From Bin87 sp034423595 (GTDB lineage Bacteria; Chloroflexota; Dehalococcoidia; Lucifugimonadales; UBA3495): a DNA stretch of 64,000 nt. Where the stretch lies: NCBI GenBank assembly GCA_965207025.1, contig OZ242258.1, positions 1,426,001 through 1,490,000 on the forward strand, read 5' to 3'. The notes below the pieces were generated by a model, which had not been told where the DNA came from, did no database searches, and saw only the letters and a program-made list of their open reading frames with translations. Below, in pieces: positions 57,302-64,000 of the stretch (position 1 is its first letter; the number at the start of each line of letters is the position of its first letter). Both the position numbers and the translations under genes were made by a program.

Positions 57302-58495
57302 ATGGACATCGCAGGCCCTCTCACGGGCATCAAGGTTCTGGACTTGAGCGAAGACATCGCCGGGTCCTTTTGCGCCAGGCTCCTGGCCGACTACGGCGCT
57401 GACGTGCTCAAGGTCGAACCTCCAGGCGGGTCGGCAATGCGCCGTTTCGGGCCGTTCTATCAGGAAGAACCCCACCCGGAGAAGAGCCTTTTCTTCCTCA
57501 TTCTCAACTTGAACAAAAAGGGCGTTACTCTCGATCTCCAGTCTCCCGCGGGCAGCCGGTTGCTCCAGGAATTGGTCCCTCATGTGGATCTGATTGTCGA
57601 AAGCTACCGGCCGGGATACTTGGCTGAATTGGGTATCGGCTACGATGAATTGACGCGGATCAACCCCAACTTGGTAATGACTTCCATCACCCCGTTCGGC
57701 CAGACCGGTCCCTACAGCCAGTACGCCGGCGAGGAGATCGTGTCCTACGCCATGGGCATGGTGATGGGCATCAGCGGCGTCCAGGGGCGTCCGCCCCTGA
57801 AGCACGGCGGATTCCAGGCCCAATATCAGGGGGGTCTCTTCGGGGCCGGCGCAACCGCCATGGCGCTGTTTGCCCAGGACCGGCATCAAATGGGCCAACA
57901 CGTGGACGTCTCCATCACCGAGTGCGTGGCATCCACCATGATGGCCACTCAGACCATTTACCCCTTCATCGGCGGCGTTCAGATCCGGCGAACCGACGGC
58001 ACGATGTGGGAAAATCCAATGCCGTGCAAGGATGGCTGGATCATTGTACAGGCGGGCGGCGGGGCAACCTGGGAGGACATTGCCGATTTCTTCCAGGCTC
58101 CAGAGCTGCTGGAGCCCCGTTTCGCCGACCGCGCCCAGAGGGTACGCAACGGCCCTGCTATGGACCAGGTGGTGCTGGACGCCATCCGCGACCGCGAAAA
58201 GTGGGAACTGTTTCCGAAGGCTGCGGAAAAGCGCATGCTGTTCGGTTTGGTGCAAACGCCTTCCGAGTTGGCGGACTGCCCTCAACTGGAATCGCGGGAA
58301 TTCTACCGCGAGACCGACCACCCCGTGATCGGTAAAGTCAAAGTCCCTGCGGAGCTGTTTCGTATGTCCCCGGACGGTTACCAGCTGCGTATGCCCGCCC
58401 CCACGTTGGGCCAGCACAACCGCGAGGTTTTCGTCGATGGTCTGGGCTACAGTACGGCGCAGCTGTCCGTGATGCGACAAACGGGCATTATCTGA
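57302..58495 (+). CDS. Family III CoA-transferase homologue lacking the catalytic Asp
   Basis: 397 residues. LTGIKVLDLSEDIAGSFCARLLADYGADVLKVEPPGGS, LNLNKKGVTLDLQSP and PFGQTGPYSQY mark the family. At the position of the catalytic Asp (ADxxTG in active members), it has Gln174 in GGFQAQYQGGLFGAG. It is followed 50 nt later by a second family III gene that has the Asp. A heteromeric enzyme, as in BbsEF-type CoA-transferases, is likely. The ATG is chosen because the family domain starts there. Confidence 0.88.
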   Translation: MDIAGPLTGIKVLDLSEDIAGSFCARLLADYGADVLKVEPPGGSAMRRFGPFYQEEPHPEKSLFFLILNLNKKGVTLDLQSPAGSRLLQELVPHVDLIVESYRPGYLAELGIGYDELTRINPNLVMTSITPFGQTGPYSQYAGEEIVSYAMGMVMGISGVQGRPPLKHGGFQAQYQGGLFGAGATAMALFAQDRHQMGQHVDVSITECVASTMMATQTIYPFIGGVQIRRTDGTMWENPMPCKDGWIIVQAGGGATWEDIADFFQAPELLEPRFADRAQRVRNGPAMDQVVLDAIRDREKWELFPKAAEKRMLFGLVQTPSELADCPQLESREFYRETDHPVIGKVKVPAELFRMSPDGYQLRMPAPTLGQHNREVFVDGLGYSTAQLSVMRQTGII

Positions 58496-58545
58496 AAACA
58501 GGCGTTGTCTGAACGGAGCAACTCACTGAACGGAGCTATCCACCC

Positions 58546-59901
58546 ATGCCACCGCTGCCCTTGGAAGGGATTCGCGTCCTGGATTCCACCTACGTCTTCG
58601 CCCTGCCGTACACCGGCGGCCAGTTGGCGGACCTGGGCGCCGAAGTTATCAAGATTGAAGGGCCGGGCCGTCCGGACATCACTCGCGGCGGCGGGCTGTA
58701 CGGCACGTTCCCGGACAACGAACCGGGCGAGGATTGGTGGAACCGCCCATCAACCTACCAATTGCTCAACCGGGGCAAGCGATCCCTGGTGCTGGACATG
58801 TCCCGCGAGGAAGGCCGCGAAATTTTCCGCGAAATGGTCATGGTCAGCGACGTGGTTATGGAAAATTTCACGCCGCGGGTCATGCGTCGTTGGGGGCTTG
58901 ACTATCCGAACCTGCGCAAACTGCGCCCCGACATCATCATGGTATCGAACACCGGCTACGGACACGGCGACGGGCCATACTCGTCCTACCCGGCGCAGGC
59001 GACAACCCAGGAAGGCACCCATGGCCACTGCTGGGTAACTGGGTATCCTGGCGACGAGCCTTCCAAGGCCGGCAGGTCCTTTGTCGATTTTCTCTCCACT
59101 TGGAGCGCTATGCTTGCTATCGGGTCCGCGTTGCGCTACCGCAACCGAACCGGACGCGGTCAGTGGATCGACATTGGTATGTACCAGGCGGGGGTGATGT
59201 TCCTGTCGGAGTATCTGATGGATGCCATTGTGAACGGCCGCGAAGGCGAACGCATCGGCAACCGCCACCCGTACCGCGCCCCCCAGGGAGCATACCCGGC
59301 GGCCGGCGAAGACGAGTGGATCGCTTTGTCGGTGGCGGACAACCACCAATGGCGCGACCTGTGCAAGTTGATGGAGCGGCACGATTTGGCGGCGGACGAA
59401 CAACTGCGAACCGTTCAAGGCCGCCAGCAGCGGCACGACGAAATCGACGCTGCCGTATCCGCGTGGACGCGCCAGCATGACAAGTACGAGTTGATGCACC
59501 GGATGCAGGCGGTTGGCATCGCCTCCGGCCCCGTGTTGAGCGGCAAAGACGTGCATTTTGACTCCCACTACCGCAGCCGCAACTTCCTGGAGCGAGTCCA
59601 ATACCCCGAAGATCGGGGAATGGGGGGAACGCGGATCATAATGGGCCGTCCGTATCGAATGTCCAAAACCGACCTGACGGTGCGGGGCCCGGCGCCGACT
59701 TTCGGACAGGACAACCGGGATTTATTGGAGACGCTGCTGGGCAAACCTGTGGAGCAGTTGAACCAATTGGCCGATGAGACGGTGATAACCACTGTTCCAA
59801 TCAACGGCGAGCCCTCGCCCACCCTGGACCCGCAAGAGCTGGTGGAGCGTGGTCAATTGGCCGAATGGGACCCTGACTACCGGAAACGCTTGGGAATCTG
59901 A
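58546..59901 (+). CDS. Family III CoA-transferase (active-site Asp present)
   Basis: 451 residues. LEGIRVLDSTYVFALPYTGGQLADLGAEVIKIEGPGRPD, LLNRGKRSLVLDMSREEG, and the probable catalytic Asp181 in GRSFVDFLSTWSAMLAIGSAL. Substrate unknown. The ATG has CGGAG upstream (12 nt). Forms a pair with the upstream homologue. Confidence 0.9.
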   Translation: MPPLPLEGIRVLDSTYVFALPYTGGQLADLGAEVIKIEGPGRPDITRGGGLYGTFPDNEPGEDWWNRPSTYQLLNRGKRSLVLDMSREEGREIFREMVMVSDVVMENFTPRVMRRWGLDYPNLRKLRPDIIMVSNTGYGHGDGPYSSYPAQATTQEGTHGHCWVTGYPGDEPSKAGRSFVDFLSTWSAMLAIGSALRYRNRTGRGQWIDIGMYQAGVMFLSEYLMDAIVNGREGERIGNRHPYRAPQGAYPAAGEDEWIALSVADNHQWRDLCKLMERHDLAADEQLRTVQGRQQRHDEIDAAVSAWTRQHDKYELMHRMQAVGIASGPVLSGKDVHFDSHYRSRNFLERVQYPEDRGMGGTRIIMGRPYRMSKTDLTVRGPAPTFGQDNRDLLETLLGKPVEQLNQLADETVITTVPINGEPSPTLDPQELVERGQLAEWDPDYRKRLGI

Positions 59902-59948
59902 AAGTCGTTGACGATTCCGCCGCCGGGGAATACTCTGGATATATTCCA

Positions 59949-60020
59949 GGGCCCGTAGCTCAGTGGTAGAGCGTCCGACTCATAATCGGCAGGTCACAGG
60001 TTCGAACCCTGTCGGGCCCA
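59949..60020 (+). tRNA. tRNA with CAU anticodon (Ile2 or elongator Met)
   Basis: 72 nt. Acceptor GGGCCCG / CGGGCCC, D-arm GCTC-AGTGGTA-GAGC, anticodon stem TCCGA / TCGGC with loop CTCATAA, T-arm ACAGG-TTCGAAC-CCTGT fully paired. CCA is not encoded. The CTCATAA loop is found in both tRNA-Ile2 (lysidine-modified) and Met, so identity is open. Not an initiator. Confidence 0.94.
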
Positions 60021-60085
60021 CTTCAGCGCAAACACATTGCCTTGCGCCATTCACCGGAAACGCATAACTTTCCCGAGCATCGATA

Positions 60086-61822
60086 ATGGCAGATTCGCAG
60101 AACAGCAACATCCGGTATGAACCGGACGAACACCCCCCCTTGCCCGTCGTCCTGGGCGCTGGAATCCAGGGGGCGTTGACCATTGTCGGCGGGGTGGTGC
60201 TTGGCGTTCTTATTGTGTTCCGCATCGCCGGGCAGCCTGAACAAAGTTTGGCCTGGGCGGTTTTTGCCGCGCTGCTCATCAGCGGCATCACTACCATCCT
60301 GCAAGCGGTGCGGGTCTGGAAGATCGGTGCCGGCCACGTCCTGATGATGGGCACCAGCGGGGCCTTCATCGCTGTCTGTGTGGCAGCTTTGATGGAGGGC
60401 GGTCCCGCGCTCATGGCGAGCCTGGTGGTGGTGTCGTCGCTGTTCCAGTTCGGCTTGGCGGCGCGGCTGTCCTGGCTGCGGCGGATCTTCACCCCGGTGG
60501 TGACAGGCACCGTGATTATGCTGATTGCCGCCACGGTGATGCCGATCCTGTTCGACATGCTCACTGACGTGCCGGAGGACGTTGATCCTACCGGCGCGCT
60601 GATCGTGGCGATTGTCGCCGTGGTAGTAGTAGCCGGGCTGGTGCTCCGTGGCCCGCCGACATTGCGGATCTGGTCGCCGCTGATCGGCATTATCGTGGGC
60701 TGTATCGTATCCGTTCCGTTCGGGATGTACGACTTTCAGTACGTGGTGGACGCGCCGTGGTTCGGCGTCGCTTTCCGGTCGTGGCCCGGTTGGGATGTGA
60801 CTCCGGGCGTCGAATTCTGGGCGCTCCTGCCGGCGTTTATCGTGGTTACGCTGGTCGGCGCGATTGAAACCATTGGAGACGGCGTGGCGATACAGAGGGT
60901 CTCGCGCCGCCGGCGCCAGGCAACCGACTTTCGTGTCGTGCAGGGGGCGCTCAATGCCGACGGTGTGGGCAACTTGCTTTCCGGCATTGCCGGGACGATG
61001 CCCAACACCACCTATTCGTCAAGCGTGTCCCTGGCCGAAGTCACCGGTATTGCTTCGCGGCGAGTTGGGGTCGCCATCGGTGTGGTGTTCATCATAATCG
61101 CGTTCTTCCCGAAAGCGTCGGCGCTGCTCATCGCCATCCCCGGGCCGGTGATTGCCGGTTTCGCGGCGGTATTGATTACCCTGTTGTTTGTCCAGGGCAT
61201 GAATATAGTCATCAGGGACGGAATCGACCACCGCAAGGCTACGGTAGTGGGCCTGGCGTTCTGGATCGGTGTGGGATTCCAAAATAAGGTGATATTCCCC
61301 AACCTTCTGGGAGACGGATTCCTGGGCATTCTGCTCGGCAACGGGATGACTGCCGGGGCCATCGTGGCGGTGCTGATGATGGCCTTCGTTGAAGCTTCCC
61401 AAAGACGTCGCCGGCGTCTGCAAGTTGCGCTTGACGACGATGCCCCGGCCCGGCTGGATGGTTTCCTCCGCGATTTCGCTTCCCGAACTGGCTGGGACAA
61501 GGATTCCACGGACCGGTTGGCGGCGGCCGGAGAAGAAACGGTGGCCATTCTGAGGCAGGAAGAGGATGAGGTGACCACAGGCCAGCCAAGGCGCTTGGTA
61601 GTCTCGGCCCGCGTTGAAGGCAACGGCGCAGAGATGGAGTTCGTAACCGCGCTCGAGGGCGAGAACATGGAGGATCGCCTGACCTACCTGAGCGACCTGG
61701 CGCCGATCCCGGATGAGAACGAAGTGTCCTTCCGCCTGCTGCGGTATTACGCATCGTCCGTGCGGCATCAGAAGTATCACGGGGTGGACATCATCACGGT
61801 TAGCGTGGACCGGTCAAACTGA
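60086..61822 (+). CDS. NCS2 uracil/xanthine permease-like transporter with an extra C-terminal domain
   Basis: 578 residues. Membrane part (about 20-440) with the NCS2 pattern: GTSGAFIAVCVAALMEGG, IFTPVVTGTVIMLIAATVMP, FVVTLVGAIETIGDGVAIQRVSRR, GTMPNTTYSSSVSLAEVTGIASRRVG. About 14 helices. Residues 445-578 form an extra soluble domain (LDGFLRDFASRTGWDKDSTDRLAAAGEETVAIL ... RRLVVSARVEGNGAEMEFVTALEG ... VRHQKYHGVDIITVSVD) that resembles degenerate RsbW-type HATPases. No N-box Asn is seen. Transport substrate probably a nucleobase. Confidence 0.87.
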   Translation: MADSQNSNIRYEPDEHPPLPVVLGAGIQGALTIVGGVVLGVLIVFRIAGQPEQSLAWAVFAALLISGITTILQAVRVWKIGAGHVLMMGTSGAFIAVCVAALMEGGPALMASLVVVSSLFQFGLAARLSWLRRIFTPVVTGTVIMLIAATVMPILFDMLTDVPEDVDPTGALIVAIVAVVVVAGLVLRGPPTLRIWSPLIGIIVGCIVSVPFGMYDFQYVVDAPWFGVAFRSWPGWDVTPGVEFWALLPAFIVVTLVGAIETIGDGVAIQRVSRRRRQATDFRVVQGALNADGVGNLLSGIAGTMPNTTYSSSVSLAEVTGIASRRVGVAIGVVFIIIAFFPKASALLIAIPGPVIAGFAAVLITLLFVQGMNIVIRDGIDHRKATVVGLAFWIGVGFQNKVIFPNLLGDGFLGILLGNGMTAGAIVAVLMMAFVEASQRRRRRLQVALDDDAPARLDGFLRDFASRTGWDKDSTDRLAAAGEETVAILRQEEDEVTTGQPRRLVVSARVEGNGAEMEFVTALEGENMEDRLTYLSDLAPIPDENEVSFRLLRYYASSVRHQKYHGVDIITVSVDRSN

Positions 61823-61865
61823 CTTGCGGCGCCATGAAAAGCGTCGGCGACTCCGGGGGTAGGGA

Positions 61866-62426
61866 TTGAATCGGATCATCCTGATACGCCACTGCGAGGC
61901 GGAGGGGCAAAATCCTGAAGCTCCCCTAACTCGTCAAGGGGAACAGGAGTCCGAGATACTGAGGGACTTCCTGTCCCACTTGCCCATCGATCTGGTTGTC
62001 GCAAGTGAATACCGCCGGGCCAGACAAACCGCGAAACCGCTGGCCGCCGCGCTTGGCCTGGAAGTGCAGGTGGACGCTCGCTTGAACGAGCGGGAGCTGT
62101 CTGAAACGCCGATAGCAAACTGGCGGGAAGTGTTGCGGGATTCTTTCAACAACCCGGACTTGCGCGGCCCCGGAGGGGAATCGGCGAGAGAAGTGAACGA
62201 AAGAGCATGGGCCGTGTTAAACGATTTACTGCTTCGCGGCTGCCAACTGCCCGCCGTGGTAACGCACGGGAACCTGTTTAGCTTGGTGTTGCACTCTTTG
62301 GATACGACGTTTGGCTACGAAGGGTGGGAAGCCCTGTCAAATCCAGATGTATATTTACTGGAGAGTGCAGAATCCGGACCGTTCACCTTTTGCAGGATCT
62401 GGAACGCATCAAACGCGGAGGAATGA
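61866..62426 (+). CDS. Histidine phosphatase family protein
   Basis: 186 residues. Catalytic motif LIRHCEAEGQ (RHC in place of the usual RHG), general acid Glu in ARLNERELSETPI and second His in VVTHGNLFSLVL. The fold fits the phosphoglycerate-mutase-like branch; substrate unknown. TTG start at 61866. Stop overlaps a possible ATG of the next gene. Confidence 0.87.
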   Translation: MNRIILIRHCEAEGQNPEAPLTRQGEQESEILRDFLSHLPIDLVVASEYRRARQTAKPLAAALGLEVQVDARLNERELSETPIANWREVLRDSFNNPDLRGPGGESAREVNERAWAVLNDLLLRGCQLPAVVTHGNLFSLVLHSLDTTFGYEGWEALSNPDVYLLESAESGPFTFCRIWNASNAEE

Positions 62427-62431
62427 CGGAC

Positions 62432-63190
62432 ATGGGACGACTGGACGGAAAGGTGGCGCTGATCAGCGGGGGAGCACGGGGAATGGGCGCATCGGAAGCC
62501 CGGATGTTCGCGGCAGAGGGCGCTGCCGTAGTAATCGGAGACATCCTTGATGACGAGGGCGAGGCGACGGCGGCGTCGATCAGGGCGGAAGGCGGACGTT
62601 GCGACTACCATCGACTAGACGTGACCTCCGAATCGGATTGGCAGGACGCGGTGGCGGCGGCGGTCGCCACGCACGGGAAGCTGAACGTGTTGGTCAATAA
62701 CGCGGGCATTGGCAGCAATCCTTTTCGCATCCATGAGGAGCCGGTGGAGCTTTGGGACGCCACGATGGACGTGAACCTCAAAGGCGTTTTCCTGGGAACC
62801 CGAGCGGCGATTCCGGCCATGCTGGAAGCGGGCGGCGGCTCGATCATCAACATTTCCTCACAATTGGGGATTGTGGCGGTGCCGTACAACGGAGCGGCCT
62901 ATCAGACGGCGAAGGGCGGCGTCCGCATACTGACCAAAGCCGCTGCGCTCCAGTATGCCAGCGAAGGTATCCGGGTCAATTCAGTGCATCCTGGGCCGAT
63001 AGTGACGGAGATGACGCGAGCGGGGCGGGACAACCCGGAACGTCTGGCCATAATGCTGGCTCGGATTCCCATGGGCCGCTACGGAGAACCGGAGGAGGTC
63101 GCCAACGCGGTTTTGTACCTGGCGTCGGACGAATCATCATTTGTGACGGGCAGCGAGGTGGTGGTCGATGGCGGCTGGACGGCGCAGTAG
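62432..63190 (+). CDS. Short-chain dehydrogenase/reductase
   Basis: 252 residues. Cofactor motif ISGGARGMGASEA, NNAGIG, catalytic Ser in NISSQLG, YQTAK (Tyr-xxx-Lys), and the C-terminal FVTGSEVVVDGGW. The Asp in VVIGDILDDEG suggests NAD. The ATG at 62432 has GGAGG at ten bases; an ATG at 62423 overlaps the SD. The stop TAG is part of the 63187 palindrome. Confidence 0.92.
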   Translation: MGRLDGKVALISGGARGMGASEARMFAAEGAAVVIGDILDDEGEATAASIRAEGGRCDYHRLDVTSESDWQDAVAAAVATHGKLNVLVNNAGIGSNPFRIHEEPVELWDATMDVNLKGVFLGTRAAIPAMLEAGGGSIINISSQLGIVAVPYNGAAYQTAKGGVRILTKAAALQYASEGIRVNSVHPGPIVTEMTRAGRDNPERLAIMLARIPMGRYGEPEEVANAVLYLASDESSFVTGSEVVVDGGWTAQ

Positions 63191-63214
63191 GGGCGAATAA
63201 TTATTCGCCCTTAC
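63187..63214. repeat. 28-bp GTAGGGGCG palindrome at convergent gene ends
   Basis: Arms GTAGGGGCGAATAA and TTATTCGCCCTTAC, one mismatch. It gives the TAG stop to the SDR gene (plus, 63188-63190) and the TAA stop to the LLM gene (minus, 63203-63201). Same element as at 49817-49844. Confidence 0.92.
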
Positions 63215-64000
63215 TTATTCTGGCGAACCGTTCCAGTTGTTGCAGGAACTGTTCCGGTGATTCAGCGCGAGGCTCCAGCACCAGGTAGGTTAAGCCGGCG
63301 TCGGCATAGTCCGACAGGTCGGCGGATACTTGGTCGGGCGAACCTCGCAGTGGTGTCCGGCCATCGCCGCCAAACGGCGCGTCTGTGATGTCCAGCCCGG
63401 CCCGCAGTGAAATCTCGTAACCCTCCATAGTCAAGCCGGACCGCGAACGCAACTGCGAGATTCCGGACATGACGCGAGCCACGTCGGCGGGAGACTGGCG
63501 GACGCCGTGCCAGCCGTCTCCGAGGTTAGCCGCGCGGCGGAGGGCTGGTGCGCTGATTCCGCCCGTCCAGATCGGTGGATGAGGTTTCTGCACCGGGGGC
63601 GGTGAGATTACGACGCCTGCGGCATCAGAGTTGGTTCCCTCGATACTCCGATTGTCGCCGGTCCAGAGTGCGCGCATTACTCGTATGTGGTCGTCGGTTA
63701 CTCTGCCTCGGACATCGAAGTCGGCGTCCAGCGCCGCGAATTCTTCCGCCATCCACCCCACGCCGGCGCCGACGATGAGCCGGCCTCCGGAAATAACGTC
63801 CAATGTCGCCAGCATTTTGGCGTTCAAAACTGGGTGTCGGTAGGGCAGCACCAAAACGCTGAACCCCAGATGCACCGATTCAGTCACGGCTGCCAAATAG
63901 GACAGCGTGGTGATGGGCTCCAGGATCAGGTCATCAGGGCCGAGAGGGAATCGACCGTCGGAACGATAGGGATAGGCGGACCGAAGTTCAACCGGGATGG
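63201..64000 (-). CDS. LLM-class (F420- or flavin-dependent) oxidoreductase, partial
   Basis: The gene enters from the right edge; about 265 C-terminal codons are present and the 5' end is not in the window. Readable N-terminal part: YRSDGRFPLGPDDLILEPITTLSYLAAVTESVHLGFSVLVLPYRHPVLNAKMLATLDVISGGRLIVGAGVGW, the typical luciferase-like pattern of F420-dependent enzymes. The C-terminal end KGE is encoded by the palindromic repeat. Function unknown. Confidence 0.9.
   Translation of the reverse strand, partial: IPVELRSAYPYRSDGRFPLGPDDLILEPITTLSYLAAVTESVHLGFSVLVLPYRHPVLNAKMLATLDVISGGRLIVGAGVGWMAEEFAALDADFDVRGRVTDDHIRVMRALWTGDNRSIEGTNSDAAGVVISPPPVQKPHPPIWTGGISAPALRRAANLGDGWHGVRQSPADVARVMSGISQLRSRSGLTMEGYEISLRAGLDITDAPFGGDGRTPLRGSPDQVSADLSDYADAGLTYLVLEPRAESPEQFLQQLERFARISKGE

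Noticed and set aside
1..64000. CRISPR array
   Set aside because: No set of equal repeats with regular spacers was seen; the repeats found are dispersed single palindromes.

Overview
The window looks like a chromosomal segment of a Chloroflexota bacterium, probably of the Dehalococcoidia/SAR202 type. This is inference at moderate confidence from gene content: an eleven-subunit complex I without NuoEFG, a SdhABE-type complex II, monomeric NADP isocitrate dehydrogenase, several family III CoA-transferases, an F420/LLM-type oxidoreductase and many small palindromic repeats. Most genes are GC-rich (about 60-65 percent by eye). A few islets near 50 percent GC hold poorly characterised or defence-like genes.

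Layout. 1-3666: purine operon purF-purM-(small His/Gly-rich ORF)-purH on the minus strand, with purH cut by the window edge. 3739-7334: rpmH-rnpA-yidD-PQQ lipoprotein-yidC-khpB, with yidC and khpB sharing 107 nt. 7520-9512: a small membrane protein and a gamma-glutamyltransferase. 9612-10860: a complete ISAs1-type insertion sequence with 17-bp terminal repeats, a 10-bp target duplication and a frameshifted transposase. 11018-15684: icd, mdh and a class III aminotransferase. 15681-20006: an unknown gene and sdhABE. 20089-32848: one long minus-strand operon, nuoABCDHIJK-(DUF2007-like)-nuoLMN-nadK and two tandem NUDIX hydrolases.

33008-33844: a DUF7662-like gene followed by a PIN toxin-like gene. 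33865-38237: alpha/beta hydrolase, CoA-transferase, rdgB (interrupted in frame by a palindromic repeat), moaA and moaC. 38763-42160: a CAU tRNA, PAC2 protein, hydrolase, ferritin and DinB. 42170-42293: a MITE whose ends and target duplication match the ISAs1 element. 42361-48813: suf operon sufB-C-(HEPN-like)-D-S-U-U2. 48996-51032: TatD, Tag-like glycosylase and DUF1802. 51054-54449: a lower-GC, tightly coupled cluster around an AIPR (abortive-infection) protein, with two unknown downstream genes and a candidate operator-containing promoter. 54478-64000: aldo/keto reductase, Fur/PerR-like regulator, VOC protein, flavin reductase, paired CoA-transferases (the first lacks the catalytic Asp), a second CAU tRNA, an NCS2 permease with an extra C-terminal domain, a phosphatase, an SDR and a partial LLM oxidoreductase.

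The housekeeping genes describe an aerobic or respiring heterotroph: a TCA branch, complex II, an ion-pumping complex I that must take electrons from a non-NuoEFG donor or from subunits encoded elsewhere, Fe-S assembly, iron storage and molybdopterin synthesis. The best candidates for undescribed systems are the AIPR operon (51432-54449), the DUF7662-PIN pair (33008-33844), the HEPN-like gene inside the suf operon, and the network of mobile palindromic repeats that supply stop codons, ribosome-binding sites and even coding sequence to neighbouring genes.
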